Assembly: GCF_000485595.1 (NCBI RefSeq)
Contig: NW_014578801.1
Coordinates: 4,857-26,695 of the forward strand
Reading direction: 5' to 3'
DNA: 21,839 bases
Origin: Priapulus caudatus
Taxonomy: Eukaryota > Priapulida > Priapulimorpha > Priapulimorphida > Priapulidae
Shown here: in pieces, positions 1 to 10,378 of the stretch
Layout: each line of letters opens with the position of its first letter
How positions within the stretch are numbered: the stretch's first letter is position 1
The notes under the pieces: model-generated
Seen by the model: only the letters and a program-made list of their open reading frames with translations
What the model was told of the DNA's origin: nothing
Database searches by the model: none
Position numbers and translations under genes: made by a program

Positions 1-623
1 AGTGGGTTTGTGTGCCTGGCGCACGCGGCAATGTGTTGTGTGAGTGGTGTGTTTGTCGTGCCTGCGTGCGCGGTTGTTGTGGTCAGTGTGTGTTTCTTGT
101 GCCGCGGTGGCGCCGTGCGCGGTAGTGCGTGTGTGTCGTACTACGCGGGGCCTCCGGGTCCTCCCCGGTCCCGCCTCAGGCCCAATAACCTATCCATCCC
201 TCGCGCGTCGCCTTCATACCCCATCCCCGATCTTCCTTCCCTTTATCCGGTCACTCGCACCATCACTTGCCTCCGGCCCACCCACCACCATCTCGCCTGA
301 ACCTCCGAGACCGTCCGGTACCTAGTATTCGCAACCACGCCCCCACGCCCCCAGCTCCCAGCGTGCCCGCACGCATCGCACCCGCCCACGGCACCGCGCA
401 CCGCCCCCGCACGCAGATGGCACGGACGCCCAGCACGCACAGGCCCGCACGGCCCGCACGCCCGCACGGCACCGCCGCACGCGATGCACAGCACGCGCCG
501 CACGCCGCCGCCACGCCCCCGCACGGCGACGCCCGCGGACGCATGCGCGCACACGCCCGACGCACGCCCGCCCGCACGCCACGCACGGCCCAGCAGGCTG
601 CCGCACACACCCCAGCAAAGCGG
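1..623. repeat. GC-rich low-complexity DNA, no gene
   Basis: The first 300 bases are GT-rich and then C-rich with no recognisable coding signal. From about 340 to 610 the sequence is built of degenerate CGCACGCCCGCA-like words. The same kind of sequence returns at about 880-1200 and 5340-5525. Open frames exist on both strands but encode only Ala/Arg/Pro/His low complexity. Confidence 0.6.
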
Positions 624-874
624 AAATTGTTTTCCCACTTGAGTTTCCGGACCACACAATACGATGAGTGTTTCTGTAATATGTGGCTTATATATAGGGC
701 TGGATTGTAGTGTTTTGAATTAGGGTTCGCTGTACGTGTTAGGCGTTACGGGTTAGGGTGAGGGTAAGGGTTAGGGATCAGAAGGTATCGCATCTTACAT
801 TGTTCATCGAGAGTCGACGTGAATGGAGTGCGCTGATTGGCTGTGGTCCGGAACTCAAGTGGGAAAATAAATTT
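624..874. mobile_element. MITE-like inverted-repeat element, copy 1
   Basis: The left end (624-655) contains TTTTCCCACTTGAGTTTCCG and continues into GACCAC. The right end (843-874) is its near-perfect reverse complement, giving terminal inverted repeats of about 32 bp around a 251-bp element. The interior holds no long ORF; it has a TATATATAGGG motif (690-701) and telomere-like TTAGGG/TAAGGG words (about 719-775). It sits inside the CGCACGCCCGCA array. A target-site duplication was not clear. A non-autonomous DNA transposon is the simplest reading. Confidence 0.65.
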
Positions 875-1385
875 GCCCGCCCACGCACGCACGGCCCGCA
901 GGCCCGCACAACTCACGCCCGCGACGCAAGGCACGCCCGCCACCGACCGCCACCCACCCGCAGCACGCCCGCACATACGCACGCACGCATCGCGACGGCA
1001 AACACACAACCGCGCGGGCGCAACGCACGAGTGCAGCACCACGCCACAGAGCCCGGCACGCATCGCATGGCACGCAAACACACACGGCTATCTCCATGCA
1101 CGCAAACAGCACGCGTGCGGCAAGCCTGCACGCTGCCGCAGGCACCACGCGCCGACACGCCGTACGCACCACGCAGCGCAGCCGCCCGCCGCGCGCGCGG
1201 GCGGTGTAGATCAAACAGTCGCGTGCGGTGTCGGCGTCCGTTTGGCCGCGCGCGTGGATCGCGACGCCATGCTAATCGTACGCCGAACGTAAAAGACACA
1301 CGTAAATTTGTGGAGCGTCGGTTTCAGACTCACGCGGCGCTGTAAGCCGAACGTAGCCCTGTATCACACAGCCGCCGTACTATAG
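875..1385. repeat. GC-rich array, right flank of the element
   Basis: Degenerate CGCACGCCCGCA-type repeats continue to about 1200, followed by about 180 bases of unremarkable sequence. No gene is seen. Confidence 0.5.
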
Positions 1386-1387
1386 CC

Positions 1388-1700
1388 TCGCTGCTGCTGC
1401 TGCTGCGGTGGTGCTGGTTAGCTGCAGGCGGTGGCCTGGCGGTGACTCTCTGCTGCTGTAGCTGCTGCCGCTTAGCTGCTGCTGGCTGGCCTGCTGGTGG
1501 TGCTGGTGCGCTGGTGCTGGCTGGTGTGCTGCTGGTGGTGCTCTTGCTGCTGCTGTGGTGGTGCTGCTGCTGGCTAGCTGCTGCTGGCTGGTGGTGGGGG
1601 TGGTGGTGGTGCGCTGGCTGCTGCGCTGTCTGCTGCTGCTCGCTGCTGCTGCTGCTGCTGTTGCTGCTGCGCTGCTACTGCGTTGCTGCTGGAATGTCAG
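1388..1700 (+). repeat. CTG/TGG-rich trinucleotide tract
   Basis: Imperfect CTG, TGG and TGC triplets. The Leu/Cys/Ala/Trp-rich open frame across it is a product of the repeat and not a gene. Confidence 0.8.
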
Positions 1701-1799
1701 TGTGAGTTATTGGGGGAAGCGATAGAGCTGGCTGCTATAGAGCGAGCGCTATCAGCTTCTAACACCACTAACGGCCACCGCAAACAAGAAGGTTGGGCT

Positions 1800-2000
1800 G
1801 GGGGAGGATAGCGAAATGATGGGGTAGGAAAGGGAGGCGAGGGATGAGGAGGGAAGGGATGAGGAGGGGAAGGGATGAGAGGGGAAGGGATGAGGAGGGA
1901 CAAGGGATGAGGAGGGGAAGGGAAGGCGAGGGATGAAGAAGCGAAGACTAGAGAAGATTGAAAGGGTGAGGTAGGACGGGGGGACCGGGGAAGGTGGGTA
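1800..2000 (+). repeat. Purine-rich minisatellite
   Basis: Tandem GATGAGGAGGGGAAGGGA-like units of about 18-20 bp, degrading towards the right. Confidence 0.75.
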
Positions 2001-2454
2001 AGGAAGGGTGCGAGATGCTTGGAGAGGATAAGATGGATGCGGAGACTGCGGGAAGGTAGGAAGAAGGAGATGGCGAGGACAGGAAAGATGAAGAAAGATT
2101 GCGGAGACGACGGAGAATGGGAAATGAGAGTGGGAAGAATGGGAAGAGCGGATATCTGAACGAGGACGAGAGTGGAATCAGAGATCGCTGGTAAAGGGTG
2201 CAGCAGGGGCCTACTGCAGGGTAGCTATTAGCGAGCAACATATTAACACATCTCACCAGCAATGGCTTTCCCCTCCTCTCACATCGAGATAAGATAGAGC
2301 AAGGGTTCCAATCGAATACGATATACCCGTCTGCTAAATCCCGTGTCAGCCCGCAGGAGTTAGTGTTAGTTATTATCCCCACACACACACAACACCGGCA
2401 CCCATCCGTGCTGGTCCCTGTATAAATCCCAATGCGTACAATCCCTGTCTAACA
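2001..2454. other. No gene seen; mixed sequence
   Basis: Purine-rich sequence to about 2170, then about 280 bases of complex-looking sequence with a short CA run near 2380. No conserved peptide was recognised in any frame. Confidence 0.5.
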
Positions 2455-3115
2455 CTGCTGGCTGCTGCTAGACTGCTACTGCTGCTGCTGCTGCTGCTGT
2501 TGCTGGGCTACTGCTGCATGCTGGCTACTGCTGCTACTGCTGCTGCTACTTACTGTGCCTGTGCTGCTCAATGCTTGCTGCGTTCTGCTGCTACTGCTGG
2601 CTGGCTGAGCTACTGCTGCTGTTGCTGCTGCTACTGCTGCTGGCTGCTGATGTTGTTGCTGCTAACTGCTGCTGTTACTCGCTGCTGCTGCTGACTAGCT
2701 GTGGTTACTGGCTTGGCTGTTGCTGCTGTGCCGTACAGCTACTGCTGGCTGTTGGCTGCTGCTACTGCTGCGTTACTGGCTGGTGCTGTTTTTTGCCTCG
2801 CTGCTACGCTGCTGCTACTACTGCTGCTGTGCTGCTGCTACTGCTGCTCGGCTTGCTGCTGGCTGCTGTTCATTCTAGGTCCATTTGTTTGCTTTTTATA
2901 TCGTCGTTAGGCTGTCGCTGCAGCCCTATATTGTCTTGACTCTTGCCTTGCTGCTACTAACCGCTTCTACTGCTATACTGACTCCTGCTACTAGCTGCTG
3001 CTACTGGTGCTGCTGTTACTACTGCTACTGCTACTGTACTACTTGGATGTTGCCTACTGCTCTCTGGCTGCTACTGCTGCTGGCACTGCTGCTACTGCTG
3101 CCGCACCATCGCGCG
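2455..3115 (+). repeat. CTG-rich trinucleotide tract, second block
   Basis: About 660 bp of interrupted CTG/CTA triplets, similar to 1388-1700. All frames encode low-complexity Leu, Cys or Ala runs. Confidence 0.8.
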
Positions 3116-3224
3116 TCTAAGCGTAGATGCGATTGCTAACCAACACGTAAACAAACATGAGCGGCGATTACAGACGGCCATCGCCCGCGCATGACGTAAC
3201 AACATGGCGACGCGCCTTGGACTC

Positions 3225-5050
3225 GCTCTCTCCCTCCTCTCTCGTGCTCTCTCCCCCCTTGGTAAAATTTCTCTCCCCCCTCATCTCGTGCTCTCTCAAC
3301 CCCTTGGTCTTTCTCTCCCCCCCTCTCTCTTCCTCTCTCCCCTTGTCTTCTCTCCCCCTCTCTCTTGCTCTCCCTTTGGCCGCTTTTCTCTCCAACCCTC
3401 TCTCGTGCTCTGCTCCCCCTCGGGCTTTCTCCATCCCCCCTCTCTCTTGCTCTCTCCCCCCTTGGTCTTTCTCTCACCCCTCTCTCTTGCTCTCTCCCCC
3501 CTTGGTCTTTCTCTCACCCCTCTCTCTTGCTCTCTCCCCTTGGTCTTTCTCTCCCCCTCTCTCCTGCTCTCATCCCCTCTTGGTATTTCTCTCTCCCTCT
3601 CTCTGCTTTCTCGCCCTTGGTATTCTCTCTCCCTCTCTCTTGCTTTCTCCCCCTGTCTTGTCTCTCTCCCCTTGCATTTTCTCTCTCCCTCTCTCTTCTT
3701 TCTCCCCCTTGGTCTTTCCTCTCACCCCTTGGTATTCTCTCCCCCCTCTCGCTTGCTCTTCACCCCTCTCTCTTGCTCTCTCCCCCCTTGGTCTTTCTCT
3801 CACCCCTCTCGCTTGCTCTCTCCCCACGCCTTGGTCTTTCTCTCTCCCCTCGTCTCTTGCCTCGTCCTCTCTCTGCTTTCTCCCCCTTTGGTCTTTCTCC
3901 CACCCCTCTCCTCTCTCTTGCTTTCCTCCCGCCCTTCGGTCTTTCCTCCCACCCCCCTCTCTCTCTCCTCGCCTCGCCCCCCCCCCCCGGTCCCCTTCTC
4001 ATCAACCCCTCTCTCTGGCCTCACCCTGCCTTGGTCTTTTTCTACCCTCTTCTTTTTGCTCTCTCCCCCTTGGTCTTTCTCCTCCCTCTCTCTTCTCTCT
4101 CCCCCTTGTATTTCTCTCTCCCCTCTCTCCGGTGGCTCTCCCCCCTTGGTCTTCTCTCTCATCCCTTGTCTTTCCTCCTCTCACCCCTCCGCGCTCTCGT
4201 ACCCCCTTGGCTTCTCTCTCCTCGCTCTTGCCCTCCTCTCTCTGCTTTCTTCTCCCCCCGGTTGTCCCGTTTCTCCACCACCTTCCTCTCTCTCTTGCTT
4301 TCCTCCCCTTGGGTCTTTCTCGCCCCACCCACCTCTCTCTCCGCTCTCCCCCCCTCGTCTTCTCTCACCCCTCTCTCTGCTCTCGCCCTCCCTTGGTCCT
4401 TTTCTCACCGCCTCTCTTTTGCATCTCGTCCCCCCTTTGGTCTTTCTCTCTCACTCTCTCTCTCGTGCTCTCTCCCGCTTTGGTCTTGTCTCTACACTCT
4501 CTCCTGCTCTCTCAACCCCTTGGTCTTTCTCGTTCTCTCACTCCTCTCTGATTGCTCTCCCTCCCCCTTGGTCTTTCTTCTCACTCCTCTCTCATTTGCT
4601 CTCCGATCCCCCCTTTGGCTTTCTCTCTCCCCTCTCTCTTGCTTTCTCCCCCCTTGGTCTTTCTGCTCATCCCCCGTTGGGTATTTCTCTCACCTCCTTC
4701 TCTCTGCTCTCTCCCTTCCCTTGGCTTGGCTCTCTCCCTCCTTTGTCTTTCCCTCGCCTCCTCTCTCGTTGCTTCTCCCTCCCTTGGTCCTTCTCTCTCC
4801 CCCCTTGGTCTTATCCCTCTCACATCCTCTCTAGTTCTCTCTCCCCTTGGTCTTCTCTCACTCCTCTTCCTATTTGCTCCTCCCCTTGGTCTGTTCTCTC
4901 CCTGCCTCTCTCTTGCTTTCTCCTCTCCCCTTGGTCCTTTTCTCCCCTTTGTATTTATCTCACCGCCTTCTTTGCTTTCTCCGCCCCTTGGTCCTTTCTC
5001 TCAATTCCTCTCTCTTGCTCTCCTCCCTCCTTGCTTTCTCTCAACCCCTC
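3225..5050 (+). repeat. Pyrimidine satellite with a unit of about 40 bp
   Basis: About 1.8 kb of degenerate tandem units built from CTCTCTCTTGCTCTCTCCCC and CCTTGGTCTTTCTCTCACCC, best preserved at 3430-3560. The plus strand is almost purine-free apart from the TTGG motif. Stop codons all need a purine, so all three plus frames stay open; long Ser/Leu/Pro frames here carry no coding information. Confidence 0.9.
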
Positions 5051-5523
5051 CTCTCGTCCCTCCCCTCTCTCCTGTTCCCTCCCCTCCTCTCGCCCTCCCC
5101 TCTCTCTCACTCCTCCCCTCCTCACTCAACGATCCCACTCTCTCTCGTTCCCTCCCTCTCTCGCCCTCCCCGTGCTCTCTCGCTCCTCCCCCTCTCCTCC
5201 TCCCCTCCCCTCTCCTCCCTCGCTCGATCCCTCTCTTTTCTCGCCGCCTCCCCCTCTCTCTCGCTCCCTCCTCTGCTTCTGCTCTCAGCCTCGCTGCCTC
5301 CTCTCCTCTCGCTCGCTCGCCCTCTCTGCCCAGTTGTCCCCCCTCTCTCACTCGCACGCACGGTCGCAGCACGCACGCGACGCACGCCCACACATCACCA
5401 ACAACCCGCACGCCCGCAGGCCCCGCAACCCACGCCCGCACGGCAGCCCGCCCGCAAGCGCATGCGACAGCACAGCCCGCACGAAACGCACGCACCGCAC
5501 GCCGATCCCCGCACGCCCCTCCC
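5051..5523 (+). repeat. Degenerate CT-rich DNA passing into a GC-rich array
   Basis: CTCTCTCGCTCC-like pyrimidine DNA to about 5350, then CGCACGCCCGCA-type repeats like those at 340-610. No gene is seen. Confidence 0.7.
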
Positions 5524-5830
5524 AAATGTTTCTTCTTTCCCCACTTGAATATCCGGCACCACACCCATAGATAGTGTTTTGTAATATAATGGTGCTTGTA
5601 TATATAGGGTTGGCAATTATAAGTGTATTGAGTTCAGGGTTCGTGTAACAGTTAAGGGTTAGGGTACGGGTTAGGGTAATGTAGGGTAGGGTAAGGGAAT
5701 GTCTTAGGGGTCTAGGGTACGAAGGTGTATTCATTTAACCATTGTTGCTTACGAGGAAGTCGAAACGTGAATTGGAGTGCGCTGATTGGGCTGTAGTCCG
5801 GACCTGATAGTGGGGAACCCAAAAAAATTT
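5524..5830. mobile_element. MITE-like inverted-repeat element, copy 2
   Basis: A diverged copy of the element at 624-874. It has the same terminal motif (CCCCACTTGAATATCCGG on the left, its inverted relative on the right), the same interior landmarks (TATATATAGGG near 5600, telomere-like TTAGGG/TAAGGG words at 5640-5715, then GTGAATTGGAGTGCGCTGAT). It is about 55 bp longer, mainly in the telomere-like part. The left flank is the same GC-rich array as for copy 1. Confidence 0.65.
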
Positions 5831-6182
5831 CCGTCCCCCTCTCTCGTCACTCCTCCCCCCTCTCTCTCACTCTCTCCCGCTCTTTCTCGCTCCCGACTGC
5901 ACCTCCTCTCTCCTCCCTCCCGCGCCAGTCTCTTCGCCATCAGCTTCCCTCCCCCCTCTCTCGTCGCCTCGCTCTCCTCTCCGTCTTCCTCCACCACCCG
6001 CCCTCTTCATCGCTTCCTCTATCCCCTCCTCTCCTCGCTCCCTCTCCTCTCCTCTCGTCCTCCCCCTCGTCCTCACCCTCGCTCCAATCCCAGCTCTCTC
6101 TCCGCTTCCTCTCCTCTCTCTCTCTCCGTTCCTCCCCCTCTTCCTCAACTCCTCGTCTCTCCAATCTTACCACCCCCCGCCT
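5831..6182 (+). repeat. Pyrimidine-rich low-complexity DNA
   Basis: Irregular CTCTCCTCCC-type sequence continuing the satellite composition on the right of MITE copy 2. Open frames are compositional. Confidence 0.7.
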
Positions 6183-6788
6183 AAATTACTACACCCGCAG
6201 CAAGCCTGTCGCCCCCACCGTCGTATATAACATACGATCGAGCAGAAATCGATTGTTTGAGGTCAGAAAACACAAAGAGTAATGTAAGAAATAGATAGAT
6301 CTAAAAATGGCAAAGATATTTGGAAAAGAGATATAAATGCAAGAAAAATAAAGAAAAAAGAAATATGAATTATAAATGAATAAATTGTAGAAGATGAACT
6401 CGGTACTGCTGTGTTAGTATAATGCGGATCGACCGTTGATATCTCTAGCTCTGTTATTAGTTAATAAATGCGGATCGGAGTTGATCATCTATGCTGCGTT
6501 ATTAGTATAATCGGAGTCGACCGGCGGCAGAGCGACCAAAAACCGCACCCGTCTCTCTAGCGGACTGTTACTGTGCTGGCGAGATAAATATGTTGATTGT
6601 GGGTAATGAGAACTTGTCTAGGGAGCACGGAAGGAGGAGGGAGCAACGGAGGAGCAGAGGGAGAGGAAGCAGGAGGAACAGGGAAGGGGAGGAGGAAGCA
6701 AGGGACAGGATAACGGGTAATAGATATTATTGTCATTATTGTTACTATATTTTTAGCATTTATTATGTGTACATTTCTTTCTTTCTAG
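6183..6788. other. Sequence upstream of the first visible NOTUM exon
   Basis: AT-rich DNA, then about three diverged copies of a unit of about 57 bp around GTATAATGCGGATCGACC (6400-6530), then a purine-rich block (6625-6700). A short frame over the purine block (6590-6715) ends next to a possible donor, but its Arg/Glu-rich peptide does not match the expected Notum segment before the IPYCSSD motif, so I do not call it an exon. Confidence 0.4.
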
Positions 6789-6847
6789 GATGATTCCCTA
6801 CTGTTCCAGTGATTCTTGGAGTGGAGCCAAACCAGCTGCAGAAAAGG
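6789..6847 (+). CDS. NOTUM: NOTUM exon: IPYCSSD motif (first visible exon)
   Basis: Notum is a secreted alpha/beta-hydrolase carboxylesterase that removes palmitoleate from Wnt and so shuts off Wnt signalling. This 59-nt exon follows a good acceptor (TTTCTTTCTTTCTAG) and ends at G|GTAATA, phase 1. It reads MIPYCSSDSWSGAKPAAEK, matching the invariant FIPYCSSDVWSGA block of Notum and pectin acetylesterases. The preceding coding part (signal peptide, GGWYC oxyanion-hole region, NPYWWN) is not recognised upstream in this window. The identification rests on the motif and on collinear downstream exons. Confidence 0.9.
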
Positions 6848-8324
6848 GTAATATATTATATACTAGTATATATACCAACTCACCCTCTCATACTATATCC
6901 ATGCACTACCATGTATATATGTATGATACTTATGTGCGTGCGTGATGCGTGATGCGTGCGTGCGTGCGTGCGTGCGTGTCTGTGTGTGCGCGTGTGTACG
7001 TCTATCTGTGCGTGCGTGCGTGCGTGCGTGCATATGTTTGCGTGTGCTTATGTATACATAATGGCATGTCATACATTCATACATGGAAAGAAACAAATAG
7101 GTACCATACAAACATAAGGCAAGTGTAGAAAATGTCAAATTCCTAATCGTAAACTTTATTCTTATAACCTTAAAGGTCTATAATAACACACAAACTCTCA
7201 CCAGCAATAATATTATATAACACCTTTGCACCAACAGCACAACCTATTTGATGAGATAACATTACATCTCAAGTAAAAATATAATCAGAAAATACCTAAT
7301 TGATTAATCAATTATATATTTCCTAATTACATCTCTTTGAATAATCGAATTTGAAGTTTCGTTGCTTAACCACACATAATATGCTTACTGTAGCTTGTCA
7401 AAATAATCTATATCTGTAACGAACGAATGATTGCCTATTCTACTATTCAATCCACTACCCTACAATATTTTGTTGTATTTTTTAAAGCCTATAATTTTTA
7501 AAGGATTCTCCTCCAATGGAAATTTGGATATGTTCAGGTTGCAGGGTTGCGCAACGAATATCCACTTATAAATCCCTAATCTCACTTACAAAACCGATAC
7601 ATAGCCATCATCCGCTGTTTTTTCGTGAAGTACCGCTTTACATGTTGTACTATATGATCGTCGGCGTCTCACTTCATATATTATCTCTATCATCAGACTA
7701 ATAAATAATGACAAACAGGCGATATTATATATACTATATCTTAATGTTTAACGCTTCAATACCCCATATCGTTCACTAATTTTAAGTATACCATATCATA
7801 ATAACAATTGCTAGGGCGATATATATCCACTATATAATGCCCATATATGCCTCATAGCTCCACGCGTCTATAGGCATCCTATGCCACATATCAAGGTATT
7901 AAGCGTTCAATTACCCCATTATCTCTCTACTAATCTTCCAGCATATCTATACTATATATTATTATTCATCCATACTAACTACTATATATAGATTATTCTC
8001 CTATACTATCTTAATATTATATCATCCTACTTCTCCATATATTATAACTATATACTATATTATATATATAATACTACTACATCATTATCTTTCCTCCACT
8101 ACATATAGTATATATATACAATATTATTCTCCATATATATATACTATAATTATTCATCGCATATATATTATTATATAATATATATATATTATTCTCCATA
8201 TATATATATATACCTATAATATTATATATTATTCTCCATATACTCATATACTATATACTATAATATCTATACCTCCATATATTATATATATGATGTGTGT
8301 GTTTGATTGTTGTCTTCTTTGCAG
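6848..8324. other. NOTUM intron with simple repeats
   Basis: Holds a GCGT/GT-rich run (about 6936-7030), AT-rich unique-looking sequence (7130-7900), and a long TATA/ATT-rich tract (7950-8290). No exon is seen. Confidence 0.6.
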
Positions 8325-8470
8325 GATTGACTGGGCCGTTCACTCGGCGCCTCCCTCAATCAATACAGGAACTTGATGATAGGACCTGCCCTACAGGGAA
8401 TCGGTCCTCCAACACGGATAGAAGCTGCCTCCATCAGGTTCGAAGCCACGATAACCGCTAGCAACGCCGT
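8325..8470 (+). pseudogene. NOTUM: Possible NOTUM exon before the nucleophile, frame broken
   Basis: A good acceptor (TGTCTTCTTTGCAG) precedes a stretch that, allowing several small indels, resembles the Notum segment after IPYCSSD: D-W-A-F, then G-A-S-L, then E-L-M and L-Q-G-I-G, compared with the family pattern YAFMGALIIQEVVREL...G. No single frame carries the match, and the GSSAGG nucleophile motif cannot be read afterwards. It may be an exon in badly assembled sequence, a decayed exon, or chance. Its place in the gene order and the acceptor are the best support. Confidence 0.3.
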
Positions 8471-8474
8471 CTCG

Positions 8475-8760
8475 TTCTCCACTCGGTAACGCGTTGACGC
8501 AGATCACCGTGGCGATGCATTGATGAAGATCACTTTAGCAAGACAGTGAGTGTTGCACATCTCCAACGCGGCAACTGAGCGCCCTGGCTATTACACATCT
8601 CCATAGCCGATGCAGTGAATGCACGTCCATCCATGGCACCGAGCGTCGGCCCTAATACACATCTCCATAGCGCATGCCGTTGAATGCACCGTCTTTCCAT
8701 GTGCAACGCATACATGCAGATCTCCGGTTGTACTCATCCGTGAGGATGCCCAGATGACCA
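8475..8760 (+). repeat. Degenerate repeat with a unit of about 70 bp
   Basis: Three to four diverged copies of a unit containing ACACATCTCCATAGC and GATGCAGTGAATGCA (for example near 8592 and 8660, with a related form near 8500). No coding match was found. Confidence 0.5.
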
Positions 8761-8879
8761 CCGTGATCAACCGCTTGATGGCGCCTGTGATGCTGTCGCT
8801 TGATTCAGTGAGAGCATGTTGGAGAGCGCAAGCAGAAGACGCAGACCCTGTGAGCAGAGCAGGAGCAGACGTCGTTCAT

Positions 8880-9130
8880 GCAGTCGGAGCGAGAGAGACG
8901 CTGAGAGAGAAACAGCATGAGCGAGAGAGAGAGTTGTCCTGAGAATGAGCCGTCGAGAGAGAAAGAAGCAATGATGAATAATGAGCAAAGAGCGAGGAAA
9001 GAGAATGAGAGAGACGAGCAGAGAGAGAGATGCAGACAGGAGATAAGAGAGGAGAGAGACGAGAGATGAGAGGGCGAGAGACTGAGAGACGAAGATGCAG
9101 AGCAGAGAAAGAAAAATGATTTAGTCGAGT
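8880..9130 (+). repeat. GA-rich low-complexity tract
   Basis: GAGAGA-rich sequence with interruptions. Ser/Leu-rich frames on the minus strand are compositional. Confidence 0.75.
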
Positions 9131-9208
9131 CGACTTCCTTACCATTCCTTGAATCAAATCGTGTCAGCAGACTCACAAACCTGAAGAGCAAATGAAACAT
9201 ATCTCTCT

Positions 9209-9209
9209 N
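9209..9209. other. Single N: likely assembly join
   Basis: An N lies exactly where unrelated sequence meets the first unit of the 104-bp array. The true gap length is unknown. Confidence 0.7.
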
Positions 9210-10378
9210 TCCTACACACCACTGAAGCTGTTACTAGCGATTGTTAACATCCATGTTCGTGTGTTTTACAGCTATTGGAACGTACAGCCACCTTAGCAGC
9301 ATCCATCCATCCATCCTACACACCACTGAAGCTGTTACTAGCGATTGTTAACGTCCATGTTCGTGTGTTTTACAGCTACTGGAACGGACAGCAACCTTAG
9401 CAGCATCCATCCATCCATCCTACACACCACTGAAGCTGTTACTAGCGATTGTTAACGTCCATGTTCGTGTGTTTTACAGCTACTGGAACGGACAGCAACC
9501 TTAGCAGCATCCATCCATCCATCATACACATCACTGAAGCTGTTACTAGCGATTGTTAACATCCATGTTCGTGTGTTTTACAGCTATTGGAACGTACAGC
9601 CACCTTAGCAGCATCCATCCATCCATCCATCCATCCTACACACCACTGAAGCTGTTACTAGCGATTGTTAACATCCGTGTTCGTGTGTTTTACAGCTATT
9701 GGAACGGACAGCCACCTTAGCAGCATCCATCCATCCATCCTACACACCACTGAAGCNAAGTGAAGGAGGAGGGGAAGGGAGAAGAATGCACGGGGGAGGG
9801 GTGGGTGAAGGGGAGAGTGAAAAAGGAGGGGAGGGAAGGGGAAGGGGTGGAGGGAAGGGAGAGGACGATGCTCACCTCTGCTCTCCCGTCAAATCCGTGA
9901 AGCTAAGAATCAGGTATGAAGGGGTAAGAGTGAAGTATGGGGATAGATAGGTGATACTCGAGGTTATATATATCATGCAGGAAGAAGACCTCTGATATCT
10001 CAGGTAATATTGAAACGGACAGCCACCTTAGCAGCAGCATCCATCCATCCTACACACCAGATAGTGTTCAGCCCTACACTAGTATCTGTTTACTATTGTT
10101 TTACTAAACACTGGTACTAGCGATTGTTAACATCCATGTTCGTGTGTTTTACAGCTACTGGAACGGACAGCCACCTTAGCAGCATCCATCCATCCATCCA
10201 TCCATCATACACATCACTGAAGCTGTTACTAGCGATTGTTAACATCCATGTTCGTGTGTTTTACAGCTATTGGAACGTACAGCCACCTTAGCAGCATCCA
10301 TCCATCCATCCATCCATCCTACACACCACTGAAGCTGTTACTAGTGATTGTTAACGTCCATGTTCGTGTGTTTTACAG
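9210..10378 (+). repeat. 104-bp minisatellite carrying a decoy NOTUM splice acceptor
   Basis: Unit starts (ACTGAAGCTG) fall at 9221, 9325, 9429, 9533, 9645, 9749, 10217 and about 10328; a partial and a rearranged copy lie at 10010-10200. Spacing is 104 bp, with ATCC-repeat slippage giving 112. Each complete unit contains GTGTTTTACAG followed by CTAYTGGAACGGACAG or a near variant, which is the acceptor and first 16 nt of the next NOTUM exon, before diverging into CCACCTTAGCAGC. The final copy runs into the real exon. A 250-bp purine-rich insert and an N (9757) interrupt the array. Confidence 0.92.
9757..9757. other. Single N: second likely assembly join
   Basis: The N interrupts a repeat unit in mid-sequence (CACTGAAGCnAAGTGAAGG), after which 250 bp of unrelated purine-rich DNA follows before the array resumes. 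Confidence 0.7.

Noticed and set aside
10-1345. Overlapping Ala/Arg/Pro/His-rich frames on both strands.
   Set aside because: They follow from high GC and the CGCACGCCCGCA repeat; no conserved peptide or supporting splice pattern.
1442-3139. Leu/Cys-rich frames that look like membrane proteins.
   Set aside because: They are translations of CTG-type triplet tracts.
3204-5570. A 788-codon open frame (and two other long plus-strand frames).
   Set aside because: The DNA is a pyrimidine satellite; without purines no stop codon can occur, so all frames are open. The translation is Ser/Leu/Pro low complexity.
6590-6720. Possible NOTUM exon just upstream of the IPYCSSD exon.
   Set aside because: The Arg/Glu-rich peptide does not match the expected NPYWWN region, and the sequence is a purine-rich low-complexity block.
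9210-10378. CRISPR array, because of regular 104-bp repeats.
   Set aside because: The repeats are head-to-tail without unique spacers, in a eukaryotic intron, and the unit carries a splice junction.
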